A DNA stretch of 64,000 bases from contig JABBOT010000082.1 of the NCBI GenBank assembly GCA_016165875.1, forward strand, positions 620,001 to 684,000, written 5' to 3'. The notes below the pieces were generated by a model. The model worked only from the letters and a program-made list of their open reading frames with translations. It ran no database searches and was not told the origin of the DNA. The translations under genes were made by a program, and so were the position numbers. Shown piece by piece: positions 15,001-25,579 of this stretch. The stretch's first letter is position 1, and each line of letters opens with the position of its first letter. The DNA comes from Acanthopleura granulata. Its lineage: Eukaryota > Mollusca > Polyplacophora > Chitonida > Chitonidae.

Positions 15001-18000
15001 AGGGAAATGGTAGTCTGGTAACTATGGCAACCTCAGGAATGGACAAATGTGAGTTGCGACACATCATCACATATGTATCTAGATATCCATTAAAAATTTC
15101 TTCACGTGGAAATCAATTTGACACGTAGTCTGGACAAGACTATGAATGGACAGACAGAAAAAAATCACTATACCATCATACGCTCTGCCATAAATGGCTG
15201 GTGTATAAAAAAAAAATAAAAACCATTAAAAATCTTAACCTGTCAATGTCCAGTGTCACAAACTTAGTAAAAATCTCATCTGAGTAGTCACAGCTCCTGT
15301 GTATAAAAAAATTTAAAAATAAAATTAAAAAAAAAAATCATAAAAAAACATAGGTAAAAATCCTCCACAGCTAGAAATTCTACCTAACTCTTGATATAAA
15401 TGACACTTACACCATGGACACTTCACAAAGAAGCCATTCTGGGTCAAATTTCATATACAATTTGGGCCGGACAATCTAGATACCAGGGCAAAATATAAAG
15501 TCAGCCCAAGAGTGACCCATATCGAACCAAATCTGGGATAAGCATTTATCATGAAAACAAAGTAACGAAGTACTGGTTGGGAAGGAACCATTGCCTGTAC
15601 TGCCATGTTGTGGCACGTTTAATAAATCCGTCCTCGGAGTTCAAAGTAGATACACATAAATAACATGAAGAACAATCGTACGCCAAGAAGTTCTAGACTG
15701 GAAGAACAGCATCCAGTACAGCTGGGTCAATGTATGTGTAAATCTACTTGTTCAAACAAGTTTATTTGTTTTGAGTGTCCTCATAAAACTAGCCTTATTC
15801 TCATTCAGTTTTATGGGTAGAGGAGAGCAGATACATGTAGTGCATGAGGTAAACAGTAAAACCACTGACCATCTGCAAGTTACTGAAAAATTTTTCCCAC
15901 ACACAGGGTGTCCCCAAAAAATGTACTCGCTCTTGACTGCCCATCACTCATATATTTTTGGTTTTTGTTTCAGGTGCAACTAACCCTAAATAATAATAAT
16001 AATAATAATAATCTTTAATTTAACTAATTAGACTACATTAGCATCAAGGCCTTACAAGCCATGAATCAGGAAACCTCAAAATTCCGAGATTGAAATTGGA
16101 AGGTTGGGTGCAAGGGGCAGATTTTTTTTTTCTCAGTTTTCTTATTTTGATCGAACTATAATGTTTGTTTGCTTGGTTACAAATGGTTTAACATCACTTT
16201 CAAGAATATAACCTTTGTCATATCACAATGAAGTTTACTTCTAAACAAATCATACCCAATGCCAATATATTTCCACCCATGACACTCTCACCGGGATGAC
16301 TACTGGAAATGGTCTAGCCACCGTCCTGTCAGGATTGTAAATCACTTTGGATTTAGACTATGGTTATTAAAGTTACCAACTTTGCCAGATTCTGACAATT
16401 CTTTTGAATTCAGTAAGGTGTTTTGAGATTTGATTGAACGATTCAGCACCAAAAGTTATATATTTTAGAACATTTGTCTCTAAAAATGCACTTCTTTGAG
16501 GGTGAAATTTTATTTTGTTTATTCATTTGATTGGTGTTGTACACCGTACTCAAGAATATTTCACTTATACGACGGCAACCAGCATTATGGTGGGAGGAAA
16601 CCAGACAGAGCTTTTTCATTTACAGTATCTCTGTAACACTGTGTGCCAAAAGTGAGATAGCACCATGAATGGTACTGATTTTAAAGTCTTATATGAATGA
16701 CTTAATTCAGGATTGAACCCCAGATCTACTGTTTAGGAGGTAAATGCTCTATCCACTACACGACCGGAGCCCAATCCATAAGGATGCTTCCTTAAAGTAA
16801 GGCCAAGTGCAAATTTCAACATGACATTTATAACAGTTCTTATTTCTTATACACGAAATGTACATTAATATTTCAAACAACAAACTGATGGAGGTCTTAA
16901 GGGCTTAGAGTCACTACAATGTGGTTTTTTTTTTGGTTTTTTTTTCATGTTGGGATGTTAACAGTCATGTTGTTCAAATTATTAACTTTTAACGCAGAGT
17001 TAAGTCAAGAGTTCGGAACTGTGATAAAAATTAATTCAGCACTACTTTCACTAAAAGACTACATTTCTCAAAACTGTATCTCTAAAGGACTCTCTGGGTA
17101 TGAATACTATTACAGTTGGTGTGCTTTCCTGGTTTAGAGACTTAAGCCGGTTTAGAGGATATAATCAAATCAGTACCGTTGTGGTATACGTACTCCGGCC
17201 CTATTTTTGTTATTTTCTACCAGAATTTGAATATAGATTTCCACACATTTGCTTTCTTAGGACTCACCAGAGTCTTGTTCAAATTTTACACACAGCAGCA
17301 CAAAGCAGTTAATACCATTTAAGGTTTCAATTCATGTAAAAGTGAACAGATTTAGGGGAATTAAAGTTCATAATTTTAGAGATGTGACACAAAGTAAACA
17401 ACTTACATATGAGTTTGAATTTGCCTGTTTCTATGGGAGACCATGAAGATTTGCGGAGTTTTGGTTAATTTGAATCATGACTATAATTAAAGTTGGGGAT
17501 TCTTGTTGAATACAAAGCCCCCGCTAATTGTTAGGGGCATTTGTTTACAAATCATAACAGGAACTGTGATAACATAACTGAGGCAGCAGTCTGGGGATGA
17601 AAGTGTGGTTGGGAGAGGGGAGGGGTGGCTGTCAGTCACCTTTATATCTACATGCAGACCACAGACAAAGACTACAGCTTACTGTACAGTTAGAAAGTTT
17701 AGTAGCAGTTGCAACTTGTGGATATATTCAAACACTGCTTCTTAACTTATGGCCTTTTTCTCTCTTGGTTTTAGTAAATTTGGCTAATATCAATGTTTTG
17801 TTTTAATATATCAAACTTTTGGCTAAATACTGCACTTATTACCCATGTTATTAAGCAATATTAACCCACACACTATCAACACAAAATTGATCTGAACAAA
17901 AAACTGTTTTTTTTTTTTACTTCTTTCTTTTTTATTTCTCATCTAAATTTGTGATTTTCTTTATTGTTACCTTGGTCTTGACCTAAGCAAATTCATGGAT

Positions 18001-21000
18001 ATATAAAATATTGAGCACAAGTTAAACTTACCAGTATAAGTTTGTTAAGCCTCCAATGATAAATTGTTTAGTTGCCTGGTGGTTTATGTCATACTCAAGA
18101 ATGTTTCTTTATGACCGCGGACATCAAAACAGTGAAATTAAACTGGACAGAGGGCAGGGGAGACCTAGCATCATTCACCTTCCCATGCACAGCCCAAGAG
18201 GAAGTCAGCGCGAGATTGCCACTTGAACACAGAGTCACCCCACTGGTGAGAGGCTCCTGGGTTATTGGGCTCTGCTAGTGCTACAATTCCTTCAGCCACG
18301 TAGCCCACTAAACCGCTTGTTTTTCATGACATAAAAATATAATTACAATTTTGTTGCTGACAAAAAAATCTTAAAGTCTTCATTATATATGGGGGGGGGG
18401 GGAGAAGGAAGAAATGAATGTTTGCCTTATCCATGACAACCAGCTGTTGTAAAATATCTATGTAAAATAATCTTCTTATCAAAACTTTGTATTGCAATAT
18501 TTTTTTTTAAATTATTCACCTGAGTTCTAGGTCAAGTTCACCAAAGAAAAAAAAGCCATGAATGGCCCGATTAAAGGCCTTGAGCCCACAAATTAGCATT
18601 CTGAAGCAACCTGAGACAGGCCTACAAGTATACCTTTCCTTACAGCGGATTATAACTTCTGAATTTATACATATAAACATATAGTTGCGCTTACACAGTA
18701 AATTTTAGCCTGGAGCAGACCCAGGTTAAGCGTTTACATTACACAATGCAGAAGGAGCAAACTAACCTTGGAAGGAGAAAGTTAGCCCGGGCTAATTTAA
18801 ACCACCAACATCATTTGGGGCAGCCCACAGGGGAGAGTTAATCCAGGGTAGATATGTGCTGCGTAAATGCAAAATTAGAGGGAAACTAGTTCCTCCACAG
18901 GGTACTGTGCTCTTGTAGCAGATAATCATTTTTAGTCGTGGAGGCGTATTTAAATGAATTGTCGAGAACAAGACGGTTACGAAGACATTACTTCTTCTGT
19001 TACGATGAATTCCGCCTCAGACGCCCGCGAGTTTGGGAAGAAAAGGCATAGAAACAATTCAACAGGATGTAAACTCAGAAAAAGTCGCTCTTTCAAACAC
19101 TCTAATGGCAGCCATGTTGTTTATGGAAATCCGCCACTCAGCACATGCTTTATTGATGCAGCACCTCTCTAAGAAAGCTGTCACAACCCGCGTGCAGATT
19201 AACCAAGGTCAAATATTTCGTTAGTGTGAACACTAATATACTGTAGATCTTCAACCTTTACAATCACTAAAGCAGTTTTTAAAGGGTACTGTATGCAAAC
19301 AGTTTTATTATCCAGATGAAGCCAAAAGTGATTTGTTTGTATTACCACAGTTATGTGCTTCATAACCCTATGAGAATTATTTCTCTTCACCTTTAAGTTT
19401 TCCAAGAAAACACTGAAATATGTTTTCAGTGGTTGTTGAAAAGGTTGAGGAATTAGGACATATTTACACTTTGCATAACATTCTGATATTGAACCAATCC
19501 GACTTCCTTCGTCAGGCTTATGTCCAGATATCAGCTCTAACATACACAAGAGCCATTTTGTTCTGCAGGACTCTTTGGAGAGGTCACTCGATTATGTGCA
19601 GGCATCACGTCACTTGGAAGCACGTAGCGACTGGACATGCTGTTGTTGTCAAAATAGTGAGCGCTGCCACGTTGGGACTACTTCGTCTACATTCCATTGG
19701 CTTTCCTCAATGATATATTGTTCACTTTTGTTACATATGCAATTCCGCAGGTCTGCAGAAGCCAGGAATGTGAATTTTTTATTGGCAGCTTTCAAACACG
19801 CCACTCCATTTTGGTGGCGAATATCAATGCGCGAATGGCTTGTAAGTGCGTGCCAGAGCTATCTTAGACTTGCCCATTAGAGTTCTCGTGAGAATGTAAT
19901 TGTTTGTATAACTGCAACTTTATTGCAAAAATTGTTTCCTGGTGACAGTATGTACCTGCTTGTATTTATTTATTTATTTGATTGGTGTTTTACACCGTAC
20001 TCAAGAATATTTCACTTATACGACAGTGGCCAGCATTATGGTGGGAGGAACCTGGGCAGAACCCGGGAGAAACCCATGACCATCTGCAGGTTGTTGGCAG
20101 ACCTTCCCACATAAGGCCAGACAGGAAGCCAGCATTAGCTGGACTTGAACTCACAGTGACCAAATTGGTGGGAGGCTTCTGGGTCAATAGGGTGCCCTAG
20201 CGTACTAACCAACTGAACCACGGAGGCCCCCTACATGTTTTTCTTGTCTAACCTGTGTACATCTCTTGCAAATTACTGGTACCCTATATAGTCAGCATAA
20301 GTTGCCCAGGACAAGTGCTTGTTTGCTTGGAAACACATGCCCAAAGATTTAATTTTCTATGCTGTTAGCTTTTAACACACAAGTGCTTACTAACAGTTCC
20401 ATTCTCAATTCTTTCTACCGAAACGAGTCGCTGATTGTGGATTACTGATCGATTCTCAAGCTTCCCTACTGGTTCAAGCCACAATCAGTCATCTCTCCTG
20501 GCATACGGGTTAATTAAATTTCGTAAACAACCAATGCGTTCGCTGTGAGTTCATGTCAAGCTCGAGCTGGCTCCCTCTCTGGCTGTACGTGAGAAGGTCT
20601 GCCAGCAATCTGCAGATGGTCATGGGTTTCCCTCAGGCTCTGCTTGGTCTCCTCCCACCAAAATGTTGGTCGCCGTTGTATAAATGTAATATTCTTGAGT
20701 ACAGCGTAAAACACCAATCAAATACATAAATAAATAAATTTCGTAAACAGAAGCAGGATTTGAACCTGACACCACATTGGCTCAGACAACGCAGTATATC
20801 TTTCGTTTAATTGCAACTGGAATTACATGTAATTTCATGGATTCAAAATTTAACTGTAGACTGGGTATTCATAAGATTAACTTTACTCCCAATCTGAGAT
20901 GCTTATACTGGTTATAAATGCAGTTTTAAAAAATATATGTAATTAAATACAGCTACAGCTTTGTGTTACATACATACACACACACACACATATATATATA

Positions 21001-21142
21001 TATACATTCACATAGAAAGTAAACATATTGCAATCAGAGCTAGGATATTAAACAGCTAAAAAGAATCCAAGAAAAATACTTAATGCAGTTTTAAAAAATA
21101 TATGTAAATTAAATACAGCTACAGCTGTTGTGTTACATACAT

Positions 21143-21179
<37 letters not shown>

Positions 21180-22546
21180 AATATATATTCACGTAGAAAG
21201 TAAACATATTGCAATCAGAGCTAGGATGTTAAACAGTTAAAAAGAATCCGAGAAAAATACTTATTCATTCATTTGTGATTTTCATCTGTGACAGCTGTCT
21301 GAAAAATCTTTCATGGGTTTGTTTTCAAAAAATTTGAAATTTGAAATTAGAAAAAATTTGAATATTTAATGTGAAATTATATATAACAGTTACAGGATGT
21401 TCAGCGAAAGGAAAAAAGAAGGGTTCATGCCGTCACTGTGCTTCAGCACATTCAGTATGGTCGAAAATGCCCACCGAAATCTTTATTTCCTGTTTAATAA
21501 GTGTAAATAAAATAGAAATGGCAAGAAACAGTGCGGACGATTACTTGGAATCAGCACGAAATGGCTTTTCAGATGATGCGTACTTTGTTTAAATGTGGTT
21601 TGCTCCTTTAACTTCCCTGCCTTTTAAACGTACTTACAGAACAGCCATCTGTCATTCACATTTTTGTGCGTAATTCAAGATCATAAAAGGTCTCTGTGCG
21701 TATCAACAAAAACCTATTGCAGGTAGTTAATCAGAACTGTTAATGTCACATTTACCTTAATCTCATCCATATCCTACCGGTACTAAACTTGTATGCATAC
21801 ATTTAAAATGAAAGGTTGAACAAAGATTGGCATGCCAGTATAAATAACAATGGATCTAAGCTTTCATAAATTTAAAATCCCAGCCAGTGACACAGACCAC
21901 GCTTGGATAAATGCCAATGCTGCCATTTCCAACTGAGCAGAAACACTCCAAGAGGAAAATTTCCATCAGCTACGCGAGCGAATTCTATTGGTTAGCTTTT
22001 CTCATTTCATATTTAGCAGAAAAACGTCAGAGATGACTCCTCGCATGTGCAACACAACTCACACTTCCCATCTGCGTCTCTGCCGTAAATGCAAAGCAAG
22101 GCCGTAAGCACTCAGGAGAAAATATTTCCACTGGAAAGATTTTAAATTTCAACCGAGTTGTAAAGAATTCAAGAGAACACACAACACCGCCACTGGCAAA
22201 ACTGTTACCTTGTTTTATTGACTTTTCACCTGATAAATACGTTTACCTTGTTCTATGGACAAGCGACAGGGATGACACCGAGACAAAGCCTCCCGCGAAA
22301 TTAGTTTCGCCGGTGTGAGCAGTTTGACTTGTCGAAGCCTCGCGGCATTCACCGGCATAGTAATTGGTCCCAGTGTCTTTAATATTCACCCAAAAATTAA
22401 GGCGTAAAATAACATAACAGCAGTCCGAAAGCAACAGAAATAATACTTACCCATAACCCGACAAAGAGAACGAAAGCAAAATAGATGACAATGACTACTA
22501 TATCGCCGATGTGAAGGGCAGTTCCCGCAACATTTTCAGCCTCCAT
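1..22546 (-). CDS. SLC5-family sodium/solute cotransporter (SGLT-like), 5' part, five coding exons
   Basis: Partial gene, 145 residues from five exons joined in phase 0: 22451-22546, 6917-6985, 3143-3247, 2824-2883 and 1083-1187. The remaining exons lie left of position 1. SLC5 proteins are plasma-membrane carriers that couple Na+ entry to uptake of sugar, inositol, iodide or vitamins. The order seen is an extracellular N-terminus, a first membrane helix (residues 13-31), the GGYFLAGR loop (43-50), the ASNIGS..HFVGLAG block (62-75), a helix (91-107) and [11 protein letters not shown] (114-124). Asn64, His69 and Glu88 have the spacing of the human SGLT1 sugar-binding residues Asn78, His83 and Glu102, and Ala62 and Ile65 match two Na2-site positions, so a sugar or polyol transporter is likely. 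Leu68 replaces the usual Gly before His. The exact member (SLC5A1, A9, A10, A11 or similar) cannot be told from this part. Confidence 0.93.
15..91 (-). mobile_element. SINE-A fragment (3' tail)
   Basis: Diverged tail of the dominant SINE: a TTTA-rich start, then a GTGTTTTATGC-like core and GGCATTATGGTGA. It stops abruptly 10 bases before a second SINE-A tail, which suggests that the second copy inserted into or next to it. Confidence 0.65.
101..275 (-). mobile_element. SINE-A copy, 5' truncated
   Basis: Begins with the TTTATTTATTTG tail, then a GGTGTTTTACACC core, and continues to the AGGAAGAGAAAGCCAGCAAG block. The tRNA-like head is missing. Confidence 0.8.
300..515 (+). repeat. interspersed repeat X, copy 1
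   Basis: Shares with 8860-9075 and, inverted, with 19230-19475 the ordered blocks CAACCTTTTCAACCA, GTTTTATGAAGC and a TTGAAGATTTACCGT-like end. No coding capacity or terminal repeats seen. Class unknown. Confidence 0.55.
1083..1187 (-). CDS. SLC5 exon 5
   Basis: 35 codons including [19 protein letters not shown] and ending LVYIFTKIS, followed by GTGAGT. The MPEYL..RFGG motif is an SLC5 hallmark. The acceptor reads TTTGTAAG, a weak pyrimidine tract, but the phase and the family alignment fix it. No further exon is visible in 1-1082, so the next one lies outside the window. Confidence 0.93.
1262..1525. repeat. 38-bp minisatellite in an SLC5 intron
   Basis: About seven copies of a 38-bp unit containing GAAAAATTGCCTCA and TGACTAAATTGGC. 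The inner copies form near-identical 76-bp pairs (about 1299-1375 and 1375-1451). It lies 75 bases upstream of exon 5 and does not resemble that exon. Confidence 0.85.
1752..1964 (-). mobile_element. SINE-A copy with target-site duplication
   Basis: Both ends are present but about 70 bases are deleted from the middle. The tail TTTATTTATTTG is at the left and the tRNA-like head, ending in TGAGCCATGG and a C-run, is at the right. The 11-mer CATGTTCTTTA flanks the copy at 1745-1755 and 1965-1975, a direct repeat as left by target-primed retroposition. Confidence 0.9.
2824..2883 (-). CDS. SLC5 exon 4
   Basis: 20 codons, [20 protein letters not shown], a hydrophobic helix matching the third SGLT membrane segment. 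Acceptor CTCCCATAG, donor GTAAGTTTC, phase 0 at both ends. Confidence 0.93.
3143..3247 (-). CDS. SLC5 exon 3 (sugar/Na+ site block)
   Basis: 35 codons, preceded by TTTTCACACCAG and followed by GTAAGTTTAG. It contains [11 protein letters not shown], then [17 protein letters not shown]. Asn64, His69 and Glu88 (gene numbering) match the sugar-contact residues of human SGLT1. Phase 0 at both ends. Confidence 0.95.
3930..4140 (+). repeat. interspersed repeat Y, copy 1
   Basis: Shares ordered blocks with 9640-9870, 16340-16515, 32360-32760 and 62270-62470: GAGTTCTATT, TTTTGTGGTTTG, GGAAAAATGT-like and AAAAATGCAC...GGTGAAATTT. Unclassified and non-coding. Confidence 0.5.
4141..6119. other. intron of SLC5, nothing recognised
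   Basis: Intron sequence between exons 3 and 2. Short open frames here have no family signature and no paired splice signals. I see no repeat with a second copy in the window. Confidence 0.5.
6120..6335 (-). mobile_element. SINE-B-like fragment, duplicated
   Basis: Two adjacent copies of a segment with GTGGAGGAAAT/GTGGTGGAAAT, CAGAATAAAC, GGCAGGTAACT and a CCCAC/CCAC block. It resembles the middle of SINE-B at 59445-59790 and is strongly diverged. Confidence 0.4.
6917..6985 (-). CDS. SLC5 exon 2
   Basis: 23 codons, flanked by TTTCCTGCAG upstream and GTAAG downstream on the minus strand. It encodes [19 protein letters not shown], the loop and start of the second helix conserved throughout SGLT proteins. 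Phase 0 at both ends. Confidence 0.94.
7014..7158 (-). mobile_element. SINE-A copy, 5' truncated
   Basis: TTTGTTTATTTGTTTGGTGT tail, then CCAGCATTATG, a GGGGGGAAACGGGCAAGACC-like block, CACGACCATCAGCAGGTTGC and CTTCCCACATACC. It ends before the tRNA-like head. It starts 29 bases upstream of SLC5 exon 2. Confidence 0.85.
7288..7708. repeat. 58-bp minisatellite in SLC5 intron 1
   Basis: About seven tandem copies of a 58-bp unit containing GCACATACAATGCTTGAACC and TTAACACAATAATAT, with few differences between copies. Its left edge abuts an AT dinucleotide tract. Confidence 0.92.
8860..9075 (+). repeat. interspersed repeat X, copy 2
   Basis: Same order of blocks as at 300-515: a CGTTTTCAACCACTGCTGAA start, CAGTTTTATGAAGC, GGCTTCATTTTTATGATAAC and a TTGAATAGGTTGAAAG end. 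Confidence 0.55.
9640..9870 (+). repeat. interspersed repeat Y, copy 2
   Basis: Contains AAAGTTCTATTGACTTTAG, TTTTGAGGTTTG, GGAAAAATGTAAG and CTAAAAATCTGCATTTTGG, in the same order and strand as the other Y copies. Confidence 0.5.
10309..10398. repeat. GA-rich purine tract
   Basis: About 90 bases of almost pure G/A on the plus strand, with a (GA)n core. The arginine/glycine- or proline/serine-rich open frames across it are a composition effect, not genes. Confidence 0.9.
10650..10917 (-). mobile_element. SINE-A copy, full length
   Basis: One of the most complete copies, about 268 bases. Read on the minus strand it starts GGGCCTCCATGGCTCAGT (tRNA-like box A, TGGCTCAGTCGG), then TGAGTTCAAGTCC (box B), a core with CCACCATAATGCTGGC and CTTGAGTGCGGC, and an (AAAT)n tail. 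A possible target duplication ATAAAATAA flanks it. Confidence 0.92.
10930..13200. other. SLC5 intron 1, mostly unrecognised
   Basis: Mostly plain AT-rich intron sequence without repeats that recur in the window. The one point of note is an open stretch on the minus strand near 12787-13075, listed under findings. Confidence 0.4.
13640..15780. other. SLC5 intron 1, nothing recognised
   Basis: Plain AT-rich sequence with A/T homopolymer runs. A short GGACAGACAG motif near 15147 resembles the GACA tails of the repeats at 41010-41360 and 46830-47430. No gene-like signal. Confidence 0.4.
15790..15905 (-). mobile_element. SINE-B fragment
   Basis: TTTTATGGGTAGAGGAGAGC, AACCACTGACCATCTGCAAG and a TTTTTCCCACACA end match the middle of SINE-B at 42938-43300 and 56432-56541. 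Confidence 0.5.
16340..16515 (+). repeat. interspersed repeat Y, copy 3
   Basis: Contains GGTGTTTTGAGATTTG and CTAAAAATGCACTTCTTTGA followed by GGGTGAAATTTTA, in Y order. It is cut at the right by a SINE-A. Confidence 0.5.
16513..16613 (-). mobile_element. SINE-A copy, 3' part only
   Basis: TTTGATTGGTGTTGTACACC, then ACTCAAGAATATTTCACTTA and GCATTATGGTGGGAGGAAAC. The sequence stops matching after about 100 bases. Confidence 0.85.
16683..16775 (-). mobile_element. tRNA-like head of another SINE
   Basis: On the minus strand it reads GGGCTCCGGTCGTGTAGTGG, then GATAGAGCATTTACCTCC and, after 13 bases, GGGGTTCAATCC. These are tRNA box A and box B with tRNA-like spacing. It lacks a clean acceptor stem and is not called as a functional tRNA. 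Confidence 0.5.
18072..18309 (-). mobile_element. SINE-A copy, old and diverged
   Basis: Recognisable by CATACTCAAGAAT, AACTGGACAGAGGGCAGGGG, CTTCCCATGCAC, GAGAGGCTCCTGGGTTATTG and a tRNA-like end near 18300. Many substitutions indicate an old insertion. Confidence 0.7.
19230..19475 (-). repeat. interspersed repeat X, copy 3 (inverted)
   Basis: Reverse complement of the X order: TAGATCTTCAACCTTTACAA at the left, GAAGCCAAAAGTGATTTG, TGCTTCATAACCCTATGAG and a GTTGTTGAAAAGGTTGAGG end. Confidence 0.5.
19963..20231 (-). mobile_element. SINE-A copy, full length
   Basis: About 269 bases with tail, core and tRNA-like head. The minus strand starts GGGGGCCTCCGTGGTTCAGT. Box B (GTGAGTTCAAGTCC) lies near 20150. 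Close to the family consensus, so fairly young. Confidence 0.92.
20546..20740 (+). mobile_element. SINE-A copy lacking the head
   Basis: Plus-oriented. Starts at the box B region (GCTGTGAGTTCATGTCAAGC), continues through AGAAGGTCTGCCAGCAATCT and CTTGAGTACAGCGTAAAAC, and ends in an (AAAT)n tail. It lies 314 bases from the minus-oriented copy at 19963-20231. Confidence 0.88.
20919..21265. repeat. tandem duplication with CA/TA microsatellites
   Basis: Two head-to-tail copies of a ~160-base segment: GCAGTTTTAAAAAATATATG, TACAGCTACAGCT, (CA)n(TA)n, GAAAGTAAACATATTGCAAT, AGAGCTAGGAT. They differ mainly in the length of the CA/TA tract. Confidence 0.9.
21270..22440. other. SLC5 intron 1 near exon 1, nothing recognised
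   Basis: No repeat or exon signal found. Moderately higher GC toward exon 1. Confidence 0.4.
22451..22546 (-). CDS. SLC5 exon 1 (start codon, first transmembrane helix)
   Basis: 32 codons, beginning at the ATG whose first base is 22546 and followed by GTAAGT at 22450-22445. The peptide has a short polar N-terminus ([15 protein letters not shown]) and then a run of Ile, Val and Phe ending in FVGLW, which is the first helix of SGLT proteins. The exon ends in phase 0. No other ATG of the right frame lies closer to the helix. Confidence 0.93.
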
Positions 22547-23885
22547 GGTTCAACCCACGTGCGCTGTCGTCGCCTCCAAAACAGTGAACTGACAAGACTC
22601 AGTGAAGACCAGAGACGGCGCTGTCCATTGCTTTCCCCGAGGGGTGAAAGGCTTTCAGCGGTCACTGTGACCGTCCTCGCCTGTCCCATAAACTCGACCA
22701 GTGACGACTAATAAGTATTGGAATACCGCTGCATATATATGCGATATGAAATAAACAAGGTCTTGCGTGTATGTTCTTGAATTTCTGACTGCGTTATTTG
22801 TTCTTTTCTTCCAGAATTTATTTTATTTTCTCCCCCTTCAGCTCACCCTCTTTTTGCACATTTTCTTTGGCATCACACTCGTGTATATACATTCAAGTCT
22901 CTATATATAAACCAGCTTATACATGGATATACAAGTCTATAAATATTTGAACTAGTACACGATATCAGTAATTAGAACAACTTGGAATTTAAGATCGATA
23001 AAAATAAAATAAAAAAATAAATATAATTTCAAAAAATAAAACAAAATAAACATCATCATTGCGACCACGTTGGATATTCTTAAAAAGCCCCACGTGATGT
23101 AAACAACACTTAATGCATACACATGACGTCAGTTTGTTCTGTTTATCAACATGAACTCTTTATAAATAGTCACGGTGTCAGATTTGCATTTGACTTAATT
23201 CTCTGCCCAAACCATGCAGGAAACTCATGATAAGTTACGTATGGATAATCCCACAACATTTATAGGCCAATGACGAAAGCCAAATTACCAATCCAAAAGC
23301 TTTAATATGCTTTTTTTTCTTGTTTTCTTCTTACGATAATTTAAGCATTTCAGTGGGGGTAATACGACAGTGAGTTAGGTTGTAAATGGTCAACCGGTGA
23401 AATCCGGCCTCTGGCCAGTTTACTTCAGTTGTATGGTTTTATCCCAACTGTTCACGTAAATACATAAATAACATACCCCCTATAGCACCATGGCATAAGC
23501 AAAACTGAGTGAAAAAAAAAATAATGTAGTGATGTTAATTGTAATTTATTAGATGTCATCGGATTAGAACAACTCAGAATGCTGTGTTGGACGAACCATT
23601 TAACAAACAATGCCATGAATGCTATATATGCAAAGGGACCCGGGCCTCAGCTCACCATCCAGCAGAATCCTGTTTTCTGCAGACACAGAAGTCATAACCC
23701 TAACTTCTCTAACATCATCTCTCCTTGGCATGTAATTGGCTTCAGGCTTATTGAGTATATAAAGATCGAGTGGATTAAAAATAACATTGCATTTTTAAAA
23801 CCCCACAAAAAGAACATTTGTATCTTAGCATGACTAACAAATTATATATATATATACATATATATAACCTGCCAATCATGCACGC
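22547..23885. other. upstream flank of SLC5
   Basis: Gene-free. It contains the presumed promoter and 5' UTR, an A-rich tract at 22995-23050, and a 50-base motif at 23410-23460 (CAGTTGTATGGTTTTATCCC) that recurs at 24866-24917 on the other side of the next repeat. Confidence 0.4.
22734..22741 (-). promoter_or_regulatory. possible TATA box of the SLC5 gene
   Basis: An ATATATAT stretch lies about 190 bases upstream of the SLC5 start codon. If used, transcription would begin near 22705 and give a 5' UTR of about 160 bases without a further intron. AT-rich octamers are common in this DNA, so the call is tentative. Confidence 0.25.
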
Positions 23886-23887
23886 TT

Positions 23888-24775
23888 GACGTGTTTTATA
23901 ACATAATTAATTATTACAGTTTTAGATGTCCTCAGGTGTACCCAAATGACAAAATTCTCCGCAAAGCTGTATAACTACGGAAGCCGAATAAGGACATCTC
24001 GTCGCGCGGCACGAGAACGGGCACTCGTGCCGCGGGTCTGGACCCGGGGAGGAGTGGGGCGAGGTGTCATCTGACCGCCATATATAACTGCATGAATCAA
24101 CAGAAAAGGATGTCCCACTTATACATGCTCATTATGATGGTGGTTGGGTGTACATGGGTGGAGGAAATCGAAGCATAAACCACCGCACCCGTTGTCTTGT
24201 ACACCTGTCATCGGTAAATCTCCTGACTTAAAGCTGCTACACCAGACCTTTCACCCACGGGGTCGTGTGGTCAAACCTACCTCTGACTGCTTCCTCTGCG
24301 ACTTTAAATCGCGAGGTTTGCAGGTCTATATCATACGCATACAGTGATTGTTGGGTGGATTCCCGCAGGGCACCCAGGTTTCCTGCACCCATTTACCTGA
24401 GCGCCATCATACATACAGTTGAAATATTCTCATGTGTAAATGGCTTTAAACAACAATCAAATAATAAGGACAAATTAAAATCTCAAGAGTTGGATTTGAA
24501 ACCTTGACGGCAACGCAAACTATGGCCAACGAAGTTTTCTTTAGTGCTTTATATTTCGTGTGTGCCAGACAAGAACAATAACCCTATTCCCAATTCTTCA
24601 AATTGCATGGTGCACGTAGGAACGCCTGCCCGCAACCTGCATGCTAATGGTCGTTGGTTTAACCCGGACTCTGCCCGGTTTCCTAACGCCATAATGCTGG
24701 CCACCGTCGTAAAAGTTGAAATATTCTTGAGTACGGGGTAAAACACCAATCAAATAAATAAATAAATAAACAAAT
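23888..24775 (+). mobile_element. ~0.9 kb composite repeat, copy A
   Basis: Matches 44976-45918 in inverted orientation along its whole length, with small indels. In order: TTTTATAACATAATTA, a GC-rich part with TGCCGCGGGTCTGGA, GGGTGTACATGGGTGGAGGA, CATAAACCACCGCACCCGTT, a diverged SINE-like tail (GTTGAAATATTCTCATGTG) and a normal SINE-A tail at 24597-24765. No open frame is conserved between the copies, so it is probably non-autonomous. No terminal inverted repeats are obvious. Confidence 0.85.
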
Positions 24776-25009
24776 CAATAAAAGTGCACGGTTTGTTTGG
24801 AGGTGTCTGCCTGTGTTGTAGTCTTTCATGATGTGCTCCTGCATAAACCAGAGTATTTGCTTTTGACCTAGTCAGTTTACCTCAGTTGTATGGTTTTATC
24901 CCAACTGTTCAAGTAACCAGACTATTTGCTTATGAACTCTGAGTCCCCGAGACCAAGTTCCTTCGCGTTATTATTATATGCCCCATTTATTAAATGTTAT
25001 AGTGTGATT

Positions 25010-25080
25010 TGGCTTACCACTTTGAGATTTGAACCAGCGATCTCTGTGTTTCAAGTTCACGCCTATGTCACTGGACTAAA
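25010..25080 (-). mobile_element. tRNA-like SINE head fragment
   Basis: Minus strand contains a box-A-like TAGTCCAGTGACATAGGCG and, farther on, GGTTCAAATC (box B) near 25030. Isolated fragment. Confidence 0.35.
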
Positions 25081-25579
25081 GGGAAATTCTCTGCATTTGT
25101 GACTATCACACTGTCGTCACTCCATTGGCATTATACATTCTTCACGATATACATAGGTGTTTGTAGTGTACAAGGGATTCAAATGCCAACATACACTACT
25201 ATACTGTGTACGGGGAGACGAGGTAAACAATAAAATAAAAATAGAAACAAAACCTAACAACAACATACAACATGTAAAAATATAAAATGTAGATCTAAGC
25301 CTTCTCACATGTAATATGGACTCATTACATCTCGTTTAGCGATCTTACATACCCTTTCTTTAATTGTGTGTACAGAAAGCCAAATATAGCTCGTGGGCGA
25401 ATGACCTTCTATGCTATGGTCGCATAGCAGTTAGGTTAGCTTGTCTTCCTGAAATGTCAAATGTGTATGTAATGCGCTGTATAGTGAGCGCGAATATGGT
25501 TCCAGCGTAAATATGTGATCGGCATACCTCATTCGTTCTGCGTACTTTACAACTGAGGTAAAAGTATGTCCTATTTTTG

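Noticed and set aside
16683..16775. Possible tRNA gene
   Set aside because: Boxes A and B are present but the acceptor and anticodon stems do not pair convincingly, so it was called a SINE head.
19199..19549. 116-codon minus-strand open frame
   Set aside because: Lies in interspersed repeat X, whose other copies do not keep the frame.
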